Shown: piece after piece, positions 1 through 5,930 of the stretch
How the letters are laid out: each line of letters starts with the position of its first letter
How positions within the stretch are numbered: position 1 is the first letter of the stretch
Origin: Pseudomonadota bacterium
GTDB lineage: Bacteria; Myxococcota_A; Polyangia; Polyangiales; Sandaracinaceae
DNA length: 5,930 nt
Assembly (NCBI GenBank): GCA_023427125.1
Contig: JAEZBP010001225.1
Location: 1-5,930, forward strand
Direction: 5' to 3'
Position numbers and translations under genes: made by a program
Notes under the pieces: generated by a model
What the model saw: the letters and a program-made list of their open reading frames with translations, nothing else
Databases searched by the model: none
What the model was told of the DNA's origin: nothing

Positions 1-2
1 AC

Positions 3-767
3 TACAACTACCGCATCCCCTCGGTCCAGCTCGTCACGGCCCTGACGCCGGTCGACGGCGACGGCACCGGCGACGTACACGTCACCGGCGATCACTTCTG
101 GACGCCGGACGAGGGCGCGATGCTCGCAATGATCCGCGGCCAGGAGCTCTTCACGCACAAGCGGAGGATGTGGGCGAAGTCGACCGTGCGCGGCCTGCGC
201 GCCGGCCACCGCTTCACGCTCACCGGCGCCGAGCCGGAGATGCACGGCATGGCCCGCGAGTACATCGTCGTCGCGATCCACCATCACTACCACTCGGGCA
301 GCGAGGCCAACGCTGACGCGCTGCCCTACTCGAACGAGCTCGAGCTCCTGCCCTACGAGGTCGTCTTCCGGCCGCCGCGCCTCACCCGCAAGCCGAAGAT
401 CGCCGGCGTGATGCACGCGAAGATCGACAGCGAGGCGGACGACGACGAGGTGAACGTCCCGTGCGACGAGTGGGGTCGCTACAAGGTCGTGATGCCCTTC
501 GACGTCGCGGGGACGACCGGTGGGAAGTCCACCTGCTGGATCCGCATGGCCACATCGGCCGGCGGCTCGGGCTACGGCTTCGCGCAGGGCCTGCACGTCA
601 ACACCGAGGTGCTCATCTTCCACGTCGACGGCGATCCGGACCGGCCGGTGATCGCCGGCGCGGTCGGCAACTTCGAGCAGCCCTCCGAGGTCCGCCGAGA
701 GAACGCGAACCAGCTCACGATGGCCTCGCGCCAGGGCATCCGCCTGGTCTTCAACGACGCGAAGTGA
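3..767 (+). CDS. vgrG: T6SS spike protein VgrG, C-terminal part (5' end outside window)
   Basis: Partial gene: the frame is open from the left edge and gives 254 residues before TGA at 765-767. The ATG at 120 is only an internal methionine, because VgrG-like sequence (e.g. GDHFWTPDEGAM) continues upstream of it. VgrG forms the trimeric spike at the tip of the T6SS tube. Visible parts are the end of the gp27-like region (RGLRAGHRFTLTG, then FRPPRLTRKPKIAG, about residues 62-135) and a gp5-like OB-fold (about 135-225). The OB-fold carries DEWGRYKVVMPFD, CWIRMA and the hallmark DGDPDRPVIAGAV near 209-220. The protein then reads NQLTMASRQGIRLVFNDAK and stops. In many VgrGs that segment leads into a long beta-helical needle (gp5C/DUF2345 type), so the needle appears absent. 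The family call is secure. The missing needle is read directly, but its meaning is inferred. The stop overlaps the next gene's GTG by four bases. Confidence 0.95.
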   Translation, partial: YNYRIPSVQLVTALTPVDGDGTGDVHVTGDHFWTPDEGAMLAMIRGQELFTHKRRMWAKSTVRGLRAGHRFTLTGAEPEMHGMAREYIVVAIHHHYHSGSEANADALPYSNELELLPYEVVFRPPRLTRKPKIAGVMHAKIDSEADDDEVNVPCDEWGRYKVVMPFDVAGTTGGKSTCWIRMATSAGGSGYGFAQGLHVNTEVLIFHVDGDPDRPVIAGAVGNFEQPSEVRRENANQLTMASRQGIRLVFNDAK

Positions 768-2569
768 GCGTATCCGCCGCAGCCAGCGAACCGAGCCCGA
801 GCGACGCTACCCGCGTCGACGGGGCCGCGGCACGCGCGGCGCTGCGCGAGTCGGCCTCGTGGTGGTCGGCCAAGGCGAGACACGAGCCGCTCTCGATCGA
901 TCGCCTCTGGGCATGCTTCTCGTGCGGAGCCTGCGAGGCGACGTTCGATCGTGTGTTCACGTGTCCCGAGAGCGACCTCCCGCTCTACCGGAACGCCGGA
1001 GAGGTCGAGGCGCTGATCGCCGAGGTGCAGACCGGGCGCTCGCCGCTGATCGACGCCGCAACGTGGCGCAGCGCCGCCGAGTGCGAGTGTCGCGCGCCTC
1101 ACCACCACGTCTCGGTCGGCGGCGCGGGCCTCTTTCACTCGGTGATCGGCGGCGGCGCCGGGGTCGTGGCCACGCGCATCGGAGGCACGACCGAGTGGCA
1201 TCGCCTCTCCGACGGAAGCGGCGTGCTCGAGCCGTTCGACGCGGCGTCGCTGCGCTCCGCGCTCGGCCGGCCGCTCACGCTCTTCGAGGCGTGGAGCGAG
1301 CTCGCGCCGAGGCTCCCGGTCGCCGCCGAGACCGTCGTGGGGACCGCCGCGGAGCCTGGCGTCTGGCTCTTCGCCGCGGCGAGCGCAGCGGCGCTCGACC
1401 TCGGCATCCAGAGCAAGCTCGGAGCACGCGCGCGGATCGTCGTGCGGCTCGAGCCGAGCACGGCGCGCGCGGCGAGCTGGCCGCCCTCGCTCGGCATCAT
1501 CGCGAGCGTGATGGAGGAGGGAGCGGCGCTCGCGCTCGTGGTGGAGCGCGACGCCATGCTGGCGCAGGCGCGCGCGTGGGCCAGGAGCCGGCTCGGATGC
1601 GATGTGCGGGTCGTGGATGCAGGTCGCTGGGCGCTCGCGAGTGACGAGGCGGAGTGGCCGATCGCCGAGCTCCCGATCGCGCTGGCCATGACCAAGACCG
1701 GGCGCACGCTCGGGGAGGCGGTCGCCAGCACGCTGACGGAGGCCGCACGCGCGATCGAGGATCGGATCGCGACGCTGCGCGCGCTGATCGAGCGGGTGCC
1801 GGGCGCGTCCTTCGACGTCGAGGGCGGCAAGGCCACGGCTCGGCTCGCCGATGGACGTGCGGTCCGAACGATCGAGCTCGCGCAGCTCCCTGCCGGCGCG
1901 CAGTCGCTCTCCGCCGAGGTGCTCGCCCAAGAAGCCGCATTCCTCTTCGACGTCGCGCCGCCTTGGGCCGATCGCAGCCGGGTCTGCCCGTGCGGCGCCG
2001 CGTTGAGCATCGAGTCACGCCTGGTCGCGTGGCCGTGGGCCGAGCCGAGGACGCGGCCGCGAGTGGTGCGGATGTGGGCCGAGGACGGGAGGCCGGGCGC
2101 GGCCGAGGTCGTCGCGCTCTGTTGCGATCGACACGTGCGCATCCCGAGCGAAGCCGAGCTCCGCGAGCTGGGCATCGACGGCGCGCGGCTGGAGGCGCGG
2201 CTCGACGCCGACCTCGCGGCCACGCGGCCCCGCGTGCACGCGTCGATCTGGCGCAGCCCCGATGGTGAGCGCGTCGCGATCGTGCGCGGCCCATTCGTGT
2301 CCGGCTTCGTGCTCTCCGACGCTCGGGCGCGTGCGCTCTACGACGCGCTGGGCGAGCCCTTCGAGATCGCGAGCGCGCTCGGCTGGGCGATCGGCTCCGA
2401 TCTCGCCGCGCTGGTCTCAGAGCGGGCGAGCGAAGCGACCCTCGTGCGCGCCCTGTCGGAGCTCGGGATCCCGAGCGCCGAGCCGTTCTGGCTGCGACGC
2501 GAGGTCGACCTCGGTGCAGCGGCGATCGGCTCGTTCGACGTCGTCATGGTTGGGGCGGAGCAGAGGTAG
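764..2569 (+). CDS. Cys/His-rich protein of unknown function in a vgrG operon
   Basis: This 601-residue protein matches no family I recognise. I place the start at GTG 764, which overlaps the vgrG stop as GTGA. The same frame is open back to 461, but that part lies inside vgrG and is Arg-rich out-of-frame sequence. No clear Shine-Dalgarno precedes the GTG, so translational coupling is likely. The N-terminal region holds C51-x2-C54-x2-C57-x9-C67, then C107-x-C109 followed by H113-H115. The C-terminal region holds C408-x-C410 (CPCG) and C453-C454-x2-H457 (CCDRH). These look like two zinc-ribbon-type or metal-binding clusters, about 290 residues apart. The middle is Ala/Leu-rich with mixed helix and strand character. 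I see no signal peptide, convincing membrane segment or known toxin motif. Lying between the spike gene and the PAAR-like gene, it could be an effector, an adaptor or a structural part; none is proven. The reading frame is secure, the function unknown. Confidence 0.88.
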   Translation: MSVSAAASEPSPSDATRVDGAAARAALRESASWWSAKARHEPLSIDRLWACFSCGACEATFDRVFTCPESDLPLYRNAGEVEALIAEVQTGRSPLIDAATWRSAAECECRAPHHHVSVGGAGLFHSVIGGGAGVVATRIGGTTEWHRLSDGSGVLEPFDAASLRSALGRPLTLFEAWSELAPRLPVAAETVVGTAAEPGVWLFAAASAAALDLGIQSKLGARARIVVRLEPSTARAASWPPSLGIIASVMEEGAALALVVERDAMLAQARAWARSRLGCDVRVVDAGRWALASDEAEWPIAELPIALAMTKTGRTLGEAVASTLTEAARAIEDRIATLRALIERVPGASFDVEGGKATARLADGRAVRTIELAQLPAGAQSLSAEVLAQEAAFLFDVAPPWADRSRVCPCGAALSIESRLVAWPWAEPRTRPRVVRMWAEDGRPGAAEVVALCCDRHVRIPSEAELRELGIDGARLEARLDADLAATRPRVHASIWRSPDGERVAIVRGPFVSGFVLSDARARALYDALGEPFEIASALGWAIGSDLAALVSERASEATLVRALSELGIPSAEPFWLRREVDLGAAAIGSFDVVMVGAEQR

Positions 2570-2573
2570 GAGG
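2568..2573 (+). promoter_or_regulatory. Strong Shine-Dalgarno for the DUF4150 gene
   Basis: A perfect AGGAGG overlaps the stop codon (TAG 2567-2569) of the preceding gene and sits five bases before the ATG at 2579. It is the best ribosome binding site in the window. It fixes the start and suggests the small tip protein is translated efficiently and partly independently of upstream genes. Confidence 0.85.
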
Positions 2574-2578
2574 ACGCG

Positions 2579-2998
2579 ATGTTTCCTGGATCCACCAAAC
2601 AAGGCGGGATGTGCGCGGCCGGCGGCGGCGCGCCGATCGACGTCTGCAAGATCCCCGCGCCGCCCGCGCCGTTCGCGCCCGCTCCCTTCCCCAACATGGT
2701 CCAGTGTCCCTCCGCGTCTGGCGCATCGACGAAGGTCAAGTTCTGCAACTCGCCCGCGCTGACGAAGAGCTCGAGCTTCTCGAGCAGCCAGGGCGACGAA
2801 GCGGGCACACTGAAGGGCTTGGCCTCCCCCTTCAACATGAGCAAGGTCCAGTACAAGATGGCCTCCAGTAAGGTCAAGTGCCAGGGGAAGCCCGTCGTGA
2901 CCGTCACGAAGATGACCTCGCACAACGGCGCGAGCCCGAACGCGCCGCCCGGCCTGCAGGTCGCGCCGAGTCAAACCAGCGTCATCATCATGGGTTGA
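2579..2998 (+). CDS. DUF4150 (PAAR-like) T6SS spike-tip protein
   Basis: This 139-residue protein fits the DUF4150 PAAR-like family, which caps VgrG spikes or tethers effectors to them. Family-like landmarks are PAPFPNM (about 34-40), VKFCNSPAL (53-61), GDEAGT (72-77), SKVKCQGKPVV (97-107) and KMTSHNG (111-117). Cysteines at 12, 22, 43, 56 and 101 could help hold the fold or bind metal, but I cannot assign ligands. The domain fills nearly the whole protein and only about 20 residues follow HNG. It is therefore a stand-alone tip rather than a PAAR-effector fusion, and any cargo must be separate. The start is fixed by AGGAGG five bases upstream. It lies between the Cys/His-rich gene (9-base gap) and the beta-helix gene (12-base gap). 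Placement beside vgrG and a DUF2169 gene supports the T6SS role. The tip function itself is inferred from the family. Confidence 0.88.
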   Translation: MFPGSTKQGGMCAAGGGAPIDVCKIPAPPAPFAPAPFPNMVQCPSASGASTKVKFCNSPALTKSSSFSSSQGDEAGTLKGLASPFNMSKVQYKMASSKVKCQGKPVVTVTKMTSHNGASPNAPPGLQVAPSQTSVIIMG

Positions 2999-2999
2999 T

Positions 3000-3004
3000 G
3001 GAGG
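3000..3004 (+). promoter_or_regulatory. Shine-Dalgarno for the 447-residue protein
   Basis: GGAGG begins two bases after the TGA of the DUF4150 gene (2996-2998) and six bases before the ATG at 3011. It supports that ATG as the start and suggests tight co-translation of the two genes. Confidence 0.8.
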
Positions 3005-3010
3005 ACTGTC

Positions 3011-4354
3011 ATGGGTGATCAGAGTTTTTGTCTCACGGTTCCGAACACCAACTGCACCCTCTCGGCCGGCGCCGGCGCGGTCGACGGCTTCACCCTCACC
3101 ACCGACGCCAACGCGTTCCAGCACGCCGCCGTCAACTCGATCATCGAGGCCGGCGCCGACGCGCGCGTCGTGGCGGGGAAGGTCTTCGGTGCGGTGGCGG
3201 GCACGGGCGTGCTGATCGGGACACCCTGCACGATCCAAGCGTCGGCCGGAGGAGGGGTGCAGATCTACGCGGGCGCCGGGATCTCTCCTTCGCTCGGCGG
3301 GCCGAGCGGCCCGGGCGATGCGTTCGGCCCGTCGGAGCCGGCCGCCTTCGAGGCCGGGGCGAAGGCCGACTCGCTCAACGCCATCAACGATGGCATCAAG
3401 GGAGTGAGTGACGTCGTCGGGGCGGGGATGGACATGGCCGACGCCAGCAACGCCTTCGAGAGGGCCAAGGCCGGCTACGAGATGGCCAAGGGCGGCTGGG
3501 ATACCGCCAAGGCCTTCGGCGCGTCGAACGAGACGGTCGACGGTGCGTTCAAGGTCGGCGATCTGGTGATGTCGTTCGGCGGCAAGACCAACGCGGGCAT
3601 GAGCGGCGACATCGTCGGGTTCGTGACCGGCACCGCGGACTTCTTCGCCAAGGGAGGGAGCGCGATGGCAGCCGCCTCGCCCGCGCAGGGTGGCGCGGGG
3701 CTCGGCAACACCACCGCGGCCACGGGCCCCACCTCCGTGGCGGGCGCGGCCGGCGGCGCCCTCGGCGCGCCCGGCGATGGCCCCCGCATCCACGAGGTCG
3801 CCCCCGCCAACATCGATCGGAAGTGCGGCGCCAACATGACCGCGCTCGTCGCCGGGTACAAAGAGACTAAGGTGGATGGCAAGATCGAGTACACTTCGGG
3901 TGCTTCGATCTCGATGAAGGCCTTTACCAAGGTGGAGACGCAGTCCCTCTTCTTCGAGGCGCACGCCAACGTCACGGCCACGATGAAGGGACTCGCCCAG
4001 GCTAAGGTGGAGTCGATGGGCAAGGTGCTCGTCGAGGGGAAGGCCACGTTCAAGGTCGCCACCATGGGCAAGGGCACCATCGAGGCGAACGGCTCGCTCG
4101 ACGTCAAGACCGCCAAGCTCACCGTGACGGCGGGCCAGACCAAGATCGGCCCTGGCAAGGTCGACATCGGGCCCGGACCGGTGACCATCGACTCCGTCAC
4201 TACGATCAACAAGAAGACGGAGATCAAGGGCACCCTTCAGGTCGCGAAGAAGACCGAGATCAAGGGCGCTCTCCACGTGAACAACAAGATCCAGGCGAAG
4301 GGCGAGATCAAGGGCAACGCGACGCTGAAGAACAACTACTTCAAGGCGGGATGA
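3011..4354 (+). CDS. Putative separate T6SS spike/needle protein with C-terminal beta-helix-like repeats
   Basis: This 447-residue protein has no confident full-length family call. Residues 1-95 are rich in short strands and Gly/Ala, with segments such as CTIQASAGGGVQIYAGAGI that resemble beta-helical spike sequence. Residues 118-220 look largely helical and Ala/Gly-rich. Residues 222-258 form a Gly/Ala/Pro linker. Residues 280-447 are Lys-rich with alternating polar and hydrophobic residues (KVETQSLFFEAHANVTATMK, KGTIEANGSLDVKTAKLTV, KIGPGKVDIGPG). They end in 12-residue repeats of the type KKTEIKGTLQVA (401-436). This pattern resembles the beta-helical needle of VgrG/gp5 and phage spikes. 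The upstream VgrG lacks such a tail, so this protein may supply it in trans or form a second spike; that is inference. Alternatives are a structural scaffold, or an effector whose helical middle part is the active piece. The start is supported by GGAGG six bases upstream. The stop lies nine bases before the DUF2169 start. Confidence 0.85.
   Translation: MGDQSFCLTVPNTNCTLSAGAGAVDGFTLTTDANAFQHAAVNSIIEAGADARVVAGKVFGAVAGTGVLIGTPCTIQASAGGGVQIYAGAGISPSLGGPSGPGDAFGPSEPAAFEAGAKADSLNAINDGIKGVSDVVGAGMDMADASNAFERAKAGYEMAKGGWDTAKAFGASNETVDGAFKVGDLVMSFGGKTNAGMSGDIVGFVTGTADFFAKGGSAMAAASPAQGGAGLGNTTAATGPTSVAGAAGGALGAPGDGPRIHEVAPANIDRKCGANMTALVAGYKETKVDGKIEYTSGASISMKAFTKVETQSLFFEAHANVTATMKGLAQAKVESMGKVLVEGKATFKVATMGKGTIEANGSLDVKTAKLTVTAGQTKIGPGKVDIGPGPVTIDSVTTINKKTEIKGTLQVAKKTEIKGALHVNNKIQAKGEIKGNATLKNNYFKAG
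4211..4318 (+). repeat. In-frame 36-base tandem repeat (12-residue beta-helix-like units)
   Basis: Three adjacent 36-base units begin at 4211, 4247 and 4283. They encode KKTEIKGTLQVA, KKTEIKGALHVN and NKIQAKGEIKGN. The first 20 bases of units one and two differ at one position only. Their second halves and the third unit have diverged. The 11-mer GAGATCAAGGG occurs at 4220, 4256 and 4304. The fixed 12-residue period fits short rungs of a beta-helix and suggests growth by local duplication. Confidence 0.75.
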
Positions 4355-4363
4355 CGCGTCGGG

Positions 4364-5930
4364 ATGCGCGTCTACAAAGACACCCCTTTCGAGCTCTCCA
4401 TGATGCCGTGGGAGCTCGAGCCGCCGCGCCCGACGCTGATGCTGGTCGTGAAGGCCACGTTCACGTTCGGCGAGGACGGGCCGGCCACGATCGCCGACGA
4501 GCAGGTGACGGCGCTCGGCGAGGTGCCGTGGGACGACGGGGACCCGCCTTCGCTCAGGACCGAGAGCGACTACGCCGTCTTGAAGCCGCGCGGCGAGTGG
4601 TACCTCACCGGCACCGCGCACGCGCCGGGCGGCCGGCCGACGACGGTCGTGCCCGTGAAGGTGCGCGTGGGCGGGATGCAGAAGCAGCTCGCCGTGTGGG
4701 GGGACCGCACGTGGCAGCGCGGAGTGCTCGGTCAGAAGCCCGGACCGCCGGCGCCCTTCACCGCGATGCCGTTGCGGTGGGAGCGCAGCTTCGGCGGCCC
4801 GCGGGTCCCCGAGAACCCGGTCGGCCGGGGCACCGGACCGATCCAGGTCGACAAGACCGCGATCGATCCGCTTCCGAACATCGAGGATCCGGCGCGCCCG
4901 GTCCTCTCCCGCGACGACCGCCCGCCTCCCGCGGGCATGTTCGCGATCCCTTGCACGTGGCGGGCGCGCATCAGCCGCACCGGCACCTACGACGATCACT
5001 GGAAGAGCAGCCGGTGGCCCTTCTTCCCCAAGGACTTCGACTTCACCTTCTTCAACTGCGCGCCGCCCGATCAGTGGAAGGACGGCTATTGGCGCGGCGA
5101 CGAGGAGCTCGAGCTCGCGGGGATCCACCCCACGAGAGCTCGCATCCGGACGCGCTTGCCCGGACTCGCGGCGCGGGTATTCGTCGAGTGGACGACGCCG
5201 CGTCCGGCCGGCGCGAAGCCCCTCGAGCTGCTCTCGCGGGCGGAGCTCGAGGCGCTCGGCCCGCCGAAGCTGAAGGACGTGCCGCTCCGCCTCGACACGA
5301 TCGTGCTCGATGGCGACGCCGGCCACGCGGTGTGCCAGTGGCGCGGCCTCATCGAGGTGGCGGACGCGCAGCTGAGCAACGTGGCGCGCATCTTCGTCGT
5401 GCACGAGCCGATCGACACCCGCCGGCCGCACGTGGAGTACGAGGCGTGGCTCCTCCGGAAGCTGCTCGAGGAGGCCGCGGAGTTCGAGATGGACGACGAC
5501 CTCGCGCTCCCAGATGGCGCACCGACCGGCGGCGATGCGGCGCCGGACGTGAAGTCGGAGATCCAGCTCGCGCACACGCAGATCGCGGACGGGTTGATGA
5601 GCTTCCTCTCCGCGACCGCCGCGATCGCGGGTGACGCCCCCCTGCCGGACGCCGCGGCGGTCCGCGCGAAGTACGAAGAGCACGGGATCGATCCGGCGAT
5701 CCTCCCGGACCCGGAGGTCGCCGAGCCCGAGGAGCTCGAAGATCCGCCGAGCCTCGTGCGGCTCGCGGCCATCCTGCGCCGCAAGCTCGGCCGGTCCTTC
5801 ACGGAGCAGGACCTCTCGGGCGCGCCCTACCAGAAGCTCGATCTCAGCGGCGTCGACTTCTCCGGCAGCATCCTCACCGAGGCGCGCTTCGAGGGCGCGA
5901 ACCTTCGCACGTGCGTCTTCGACGGAGCGA
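4364..5930 (+). CDS. DUF2169 T6SS adaptor-like protein fused to pentapeptide repeats (3' end outside window)
   Basis: Partial gene: 522 complete codons are open to the right edge with no stop. Residues 1-300 fit DUF2169: DTPFELSMMPWE, then SDYAVLKPRGEWYLTGTAHA (68-87), AVWGDRTW (110-117), MPLRWERSFGG (135-145), ENPVGRG (150-156), LPNIEDP (170-176) and FPKDFDFTFFNCAPPDQ (221-237). DUF2169 proteins sit beside T6SS DUF4150/VgrG genes and are known or proposed adaptors that load effectors onto the spike, as for the Tde2 system of Agrobacterium. An acidic, Pro-rich linker follows (about 377-478). From about residue 482 the sequence becomes pentapeptide repeats (LDLSG VDFSG SILTE ARFEG ANLRT CVFDG), which form a right-handed square beta-helix. 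I chose ATG 4364, nine bases after the previous stop. No other start lies between that stop and it in this frame. The Shine-Dalgarno is weak, so coupling is likely. ATG 4351 overlaps the stop as ATGA but opens a different, Arg-rich frame and is rejected. Confidence 0.92.
   Translation, partial: MRVYKDTPFELSMMPWELEPPRPTLMLVVKATFTFGEDGPATIADEQVTALGEVPWDDGDPPSLRTESDYAVLKPRGEWYLTGTAHAPGGRPTTVVPVKVRVGGMQKQLAVWGDRTWQRGVLGQKPGPPAPFTAMPLRWERSFGGPRVPENPVGRGTGPIQVDKTAIDPLPNIEDPARPVLSRDDRPPPAGMFAIPCTWRARISRTGTYDDHWKSSRWPFFPKDFDFTFFNCAPPDQWKDGYWRGDEELELAGIHPTRARIRTRLPGLAARVFVEWTTPRPAGAKPLELLSRAELEALGPPKLKDVPLRLDTIVLDGDAGHAVCQWRGLIEVADAQLSNVARIFVVHEPIDTRRPHVEYEAWLLRKLLEEAAEFEMDDDLALPDGAPTGGDAAPDVKSEIQLAHTQIADGLMSFLSATAAIAGDAPLPDAAAVRAKYEEHGIDPAILPDPEVAEPEELEDPPSLVRLAAILRRKLGRSFTEQDLSGAPYQKLDLSGVDFSGSILTEARFEGANLRTCVFDGA
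5807..5930 (+). repeat. Start of pentapeptide-repeat coding region
   Basis: The reading frame of the DUF2169 gene switches here to five-residue repeats with Leu or Phe at the central position and Ala/Ser/Val-type small residues two positions before it. Six or more units are visible up to the window edge (residues about 482-522), so the array probably continues outside. At DNA level the units are diverged rather than exact copies. Confidence 0.85.

Noticed and set aside
461..763. Upstream extension of the Cys/His-rich protein into vgrG
   Set aside because: The frame is open, but the extra residues are Arg-rich and lie over the conserved VgrG OB-fold in another frame. GTG 764 with the GTGA overlap is the better start.
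572..1930. Minus-strand open frame of 452 codons
   Set aside because: It is Arg-rich shadow sequence opposite vgrG and the Cys/His-rich gene, with no motif or plausible ribosome binding site.
2999..3010. Search for a terminator or promoter between genes
   Set aside because: The gaps (9, 12 and 9 bases) are too short for a terminator hairpin or a promoter. They hold only ribosome binding sites or coupling signals.
3365..3670. Possible membrane helices in the 447-residue protein
   Set aside because: The helical segments are broken by Lys, Asp, Glu and many Gly residues. No uninterrupted hydrophobic stretch of about 20 residues was found.
5105..5116. 12-base palindrome GAGCTCGAGCTC, also at 336-347
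   Set aside because: Both copies encode Glu-Leu-Glu-Leu with the preferred codons GAG and CTC, inside conserved proteins. Codon use explains them without a regulatory role.
4351..5634. Plus-strand open frame starting at ATGA 4351 (427 codons)
   Set aside because: The ATG overlaps the previous stop attractively, but the translation is Arg/Ala-rich nonsense. The clear DUF2169 protein is in a different frame from ATG 4364.
2417..5683. Very long minus-strand open frame (1088 codons)
   Set aside because: It is antisense to three well-supported genes, is rich in Arg/Gly/Ala/His low-complexity sequence and shows no family motif. Such frames arise by chance in GC-rich DNA where antisense stops are rare.

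Overview
The window is very GC-rich, with a strong G/C bias at third codon positions. It holds one tightly packed plus-strand gene run with no gap above about 12 bases. The content is an accessory module of a type VI secretion system (T6SS), the contractile weapon that fires a VgrG/PAAR-tipped spike. GC content, gene content and the fusion of DUF2169 to pentapeptide repeats suggest a myxobacterium-like member of Myxococcota. That taxonomic guess is inference, because no marker gene is present.

Layout: (1) the 3' part of a VgrG spike gene (3-767, running in from the left edge), which stops right after the gp5-like OB-fold. (2) A 601-residue protein of unknown function (764-2569), coupled by a 4-base GTGA overlap and carrying two cysteine/histidine clusters. 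(3) A 139-residue DUF4150 PAAR-like tip protein (2579-2998) behind a perfect AGGAGG ribosome binding site. (4) A 447-residue protein (3011-4354) with an Ala/Gly-rich N-terminal half and a Lys-rich, repetitive, beta-helix-like C-terminal half. (5) A DUF2169 protein (4364 to the right edge) that turns into pentapeptide repeats just before the window ends.

How they may work together: VgrG is the trimeric spike, DUF4150 proteins cap spikes, and DUF2169 proteins are known or proposed adaptors that load DUF4150/VgrG-linked cargo. The VgrG here seems to lack the usual C-terminal beta-helical needle, while the fourth gene encodes a separate needle-like repeat region. The spike may therefore be assembled from separate polypeptides. 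The Cys/His-rich protein is the unexplained member and could be cargo, an adaptor or a structural part. No catalytic toxin motif or obvious immunity gene was recognised.

No tRNA, rRNA, CRISPR array, insertion sequence, terminator or promoter was seen. All start and end signals are internal to one presumed operon whose promoter and terminator lie outside the window.
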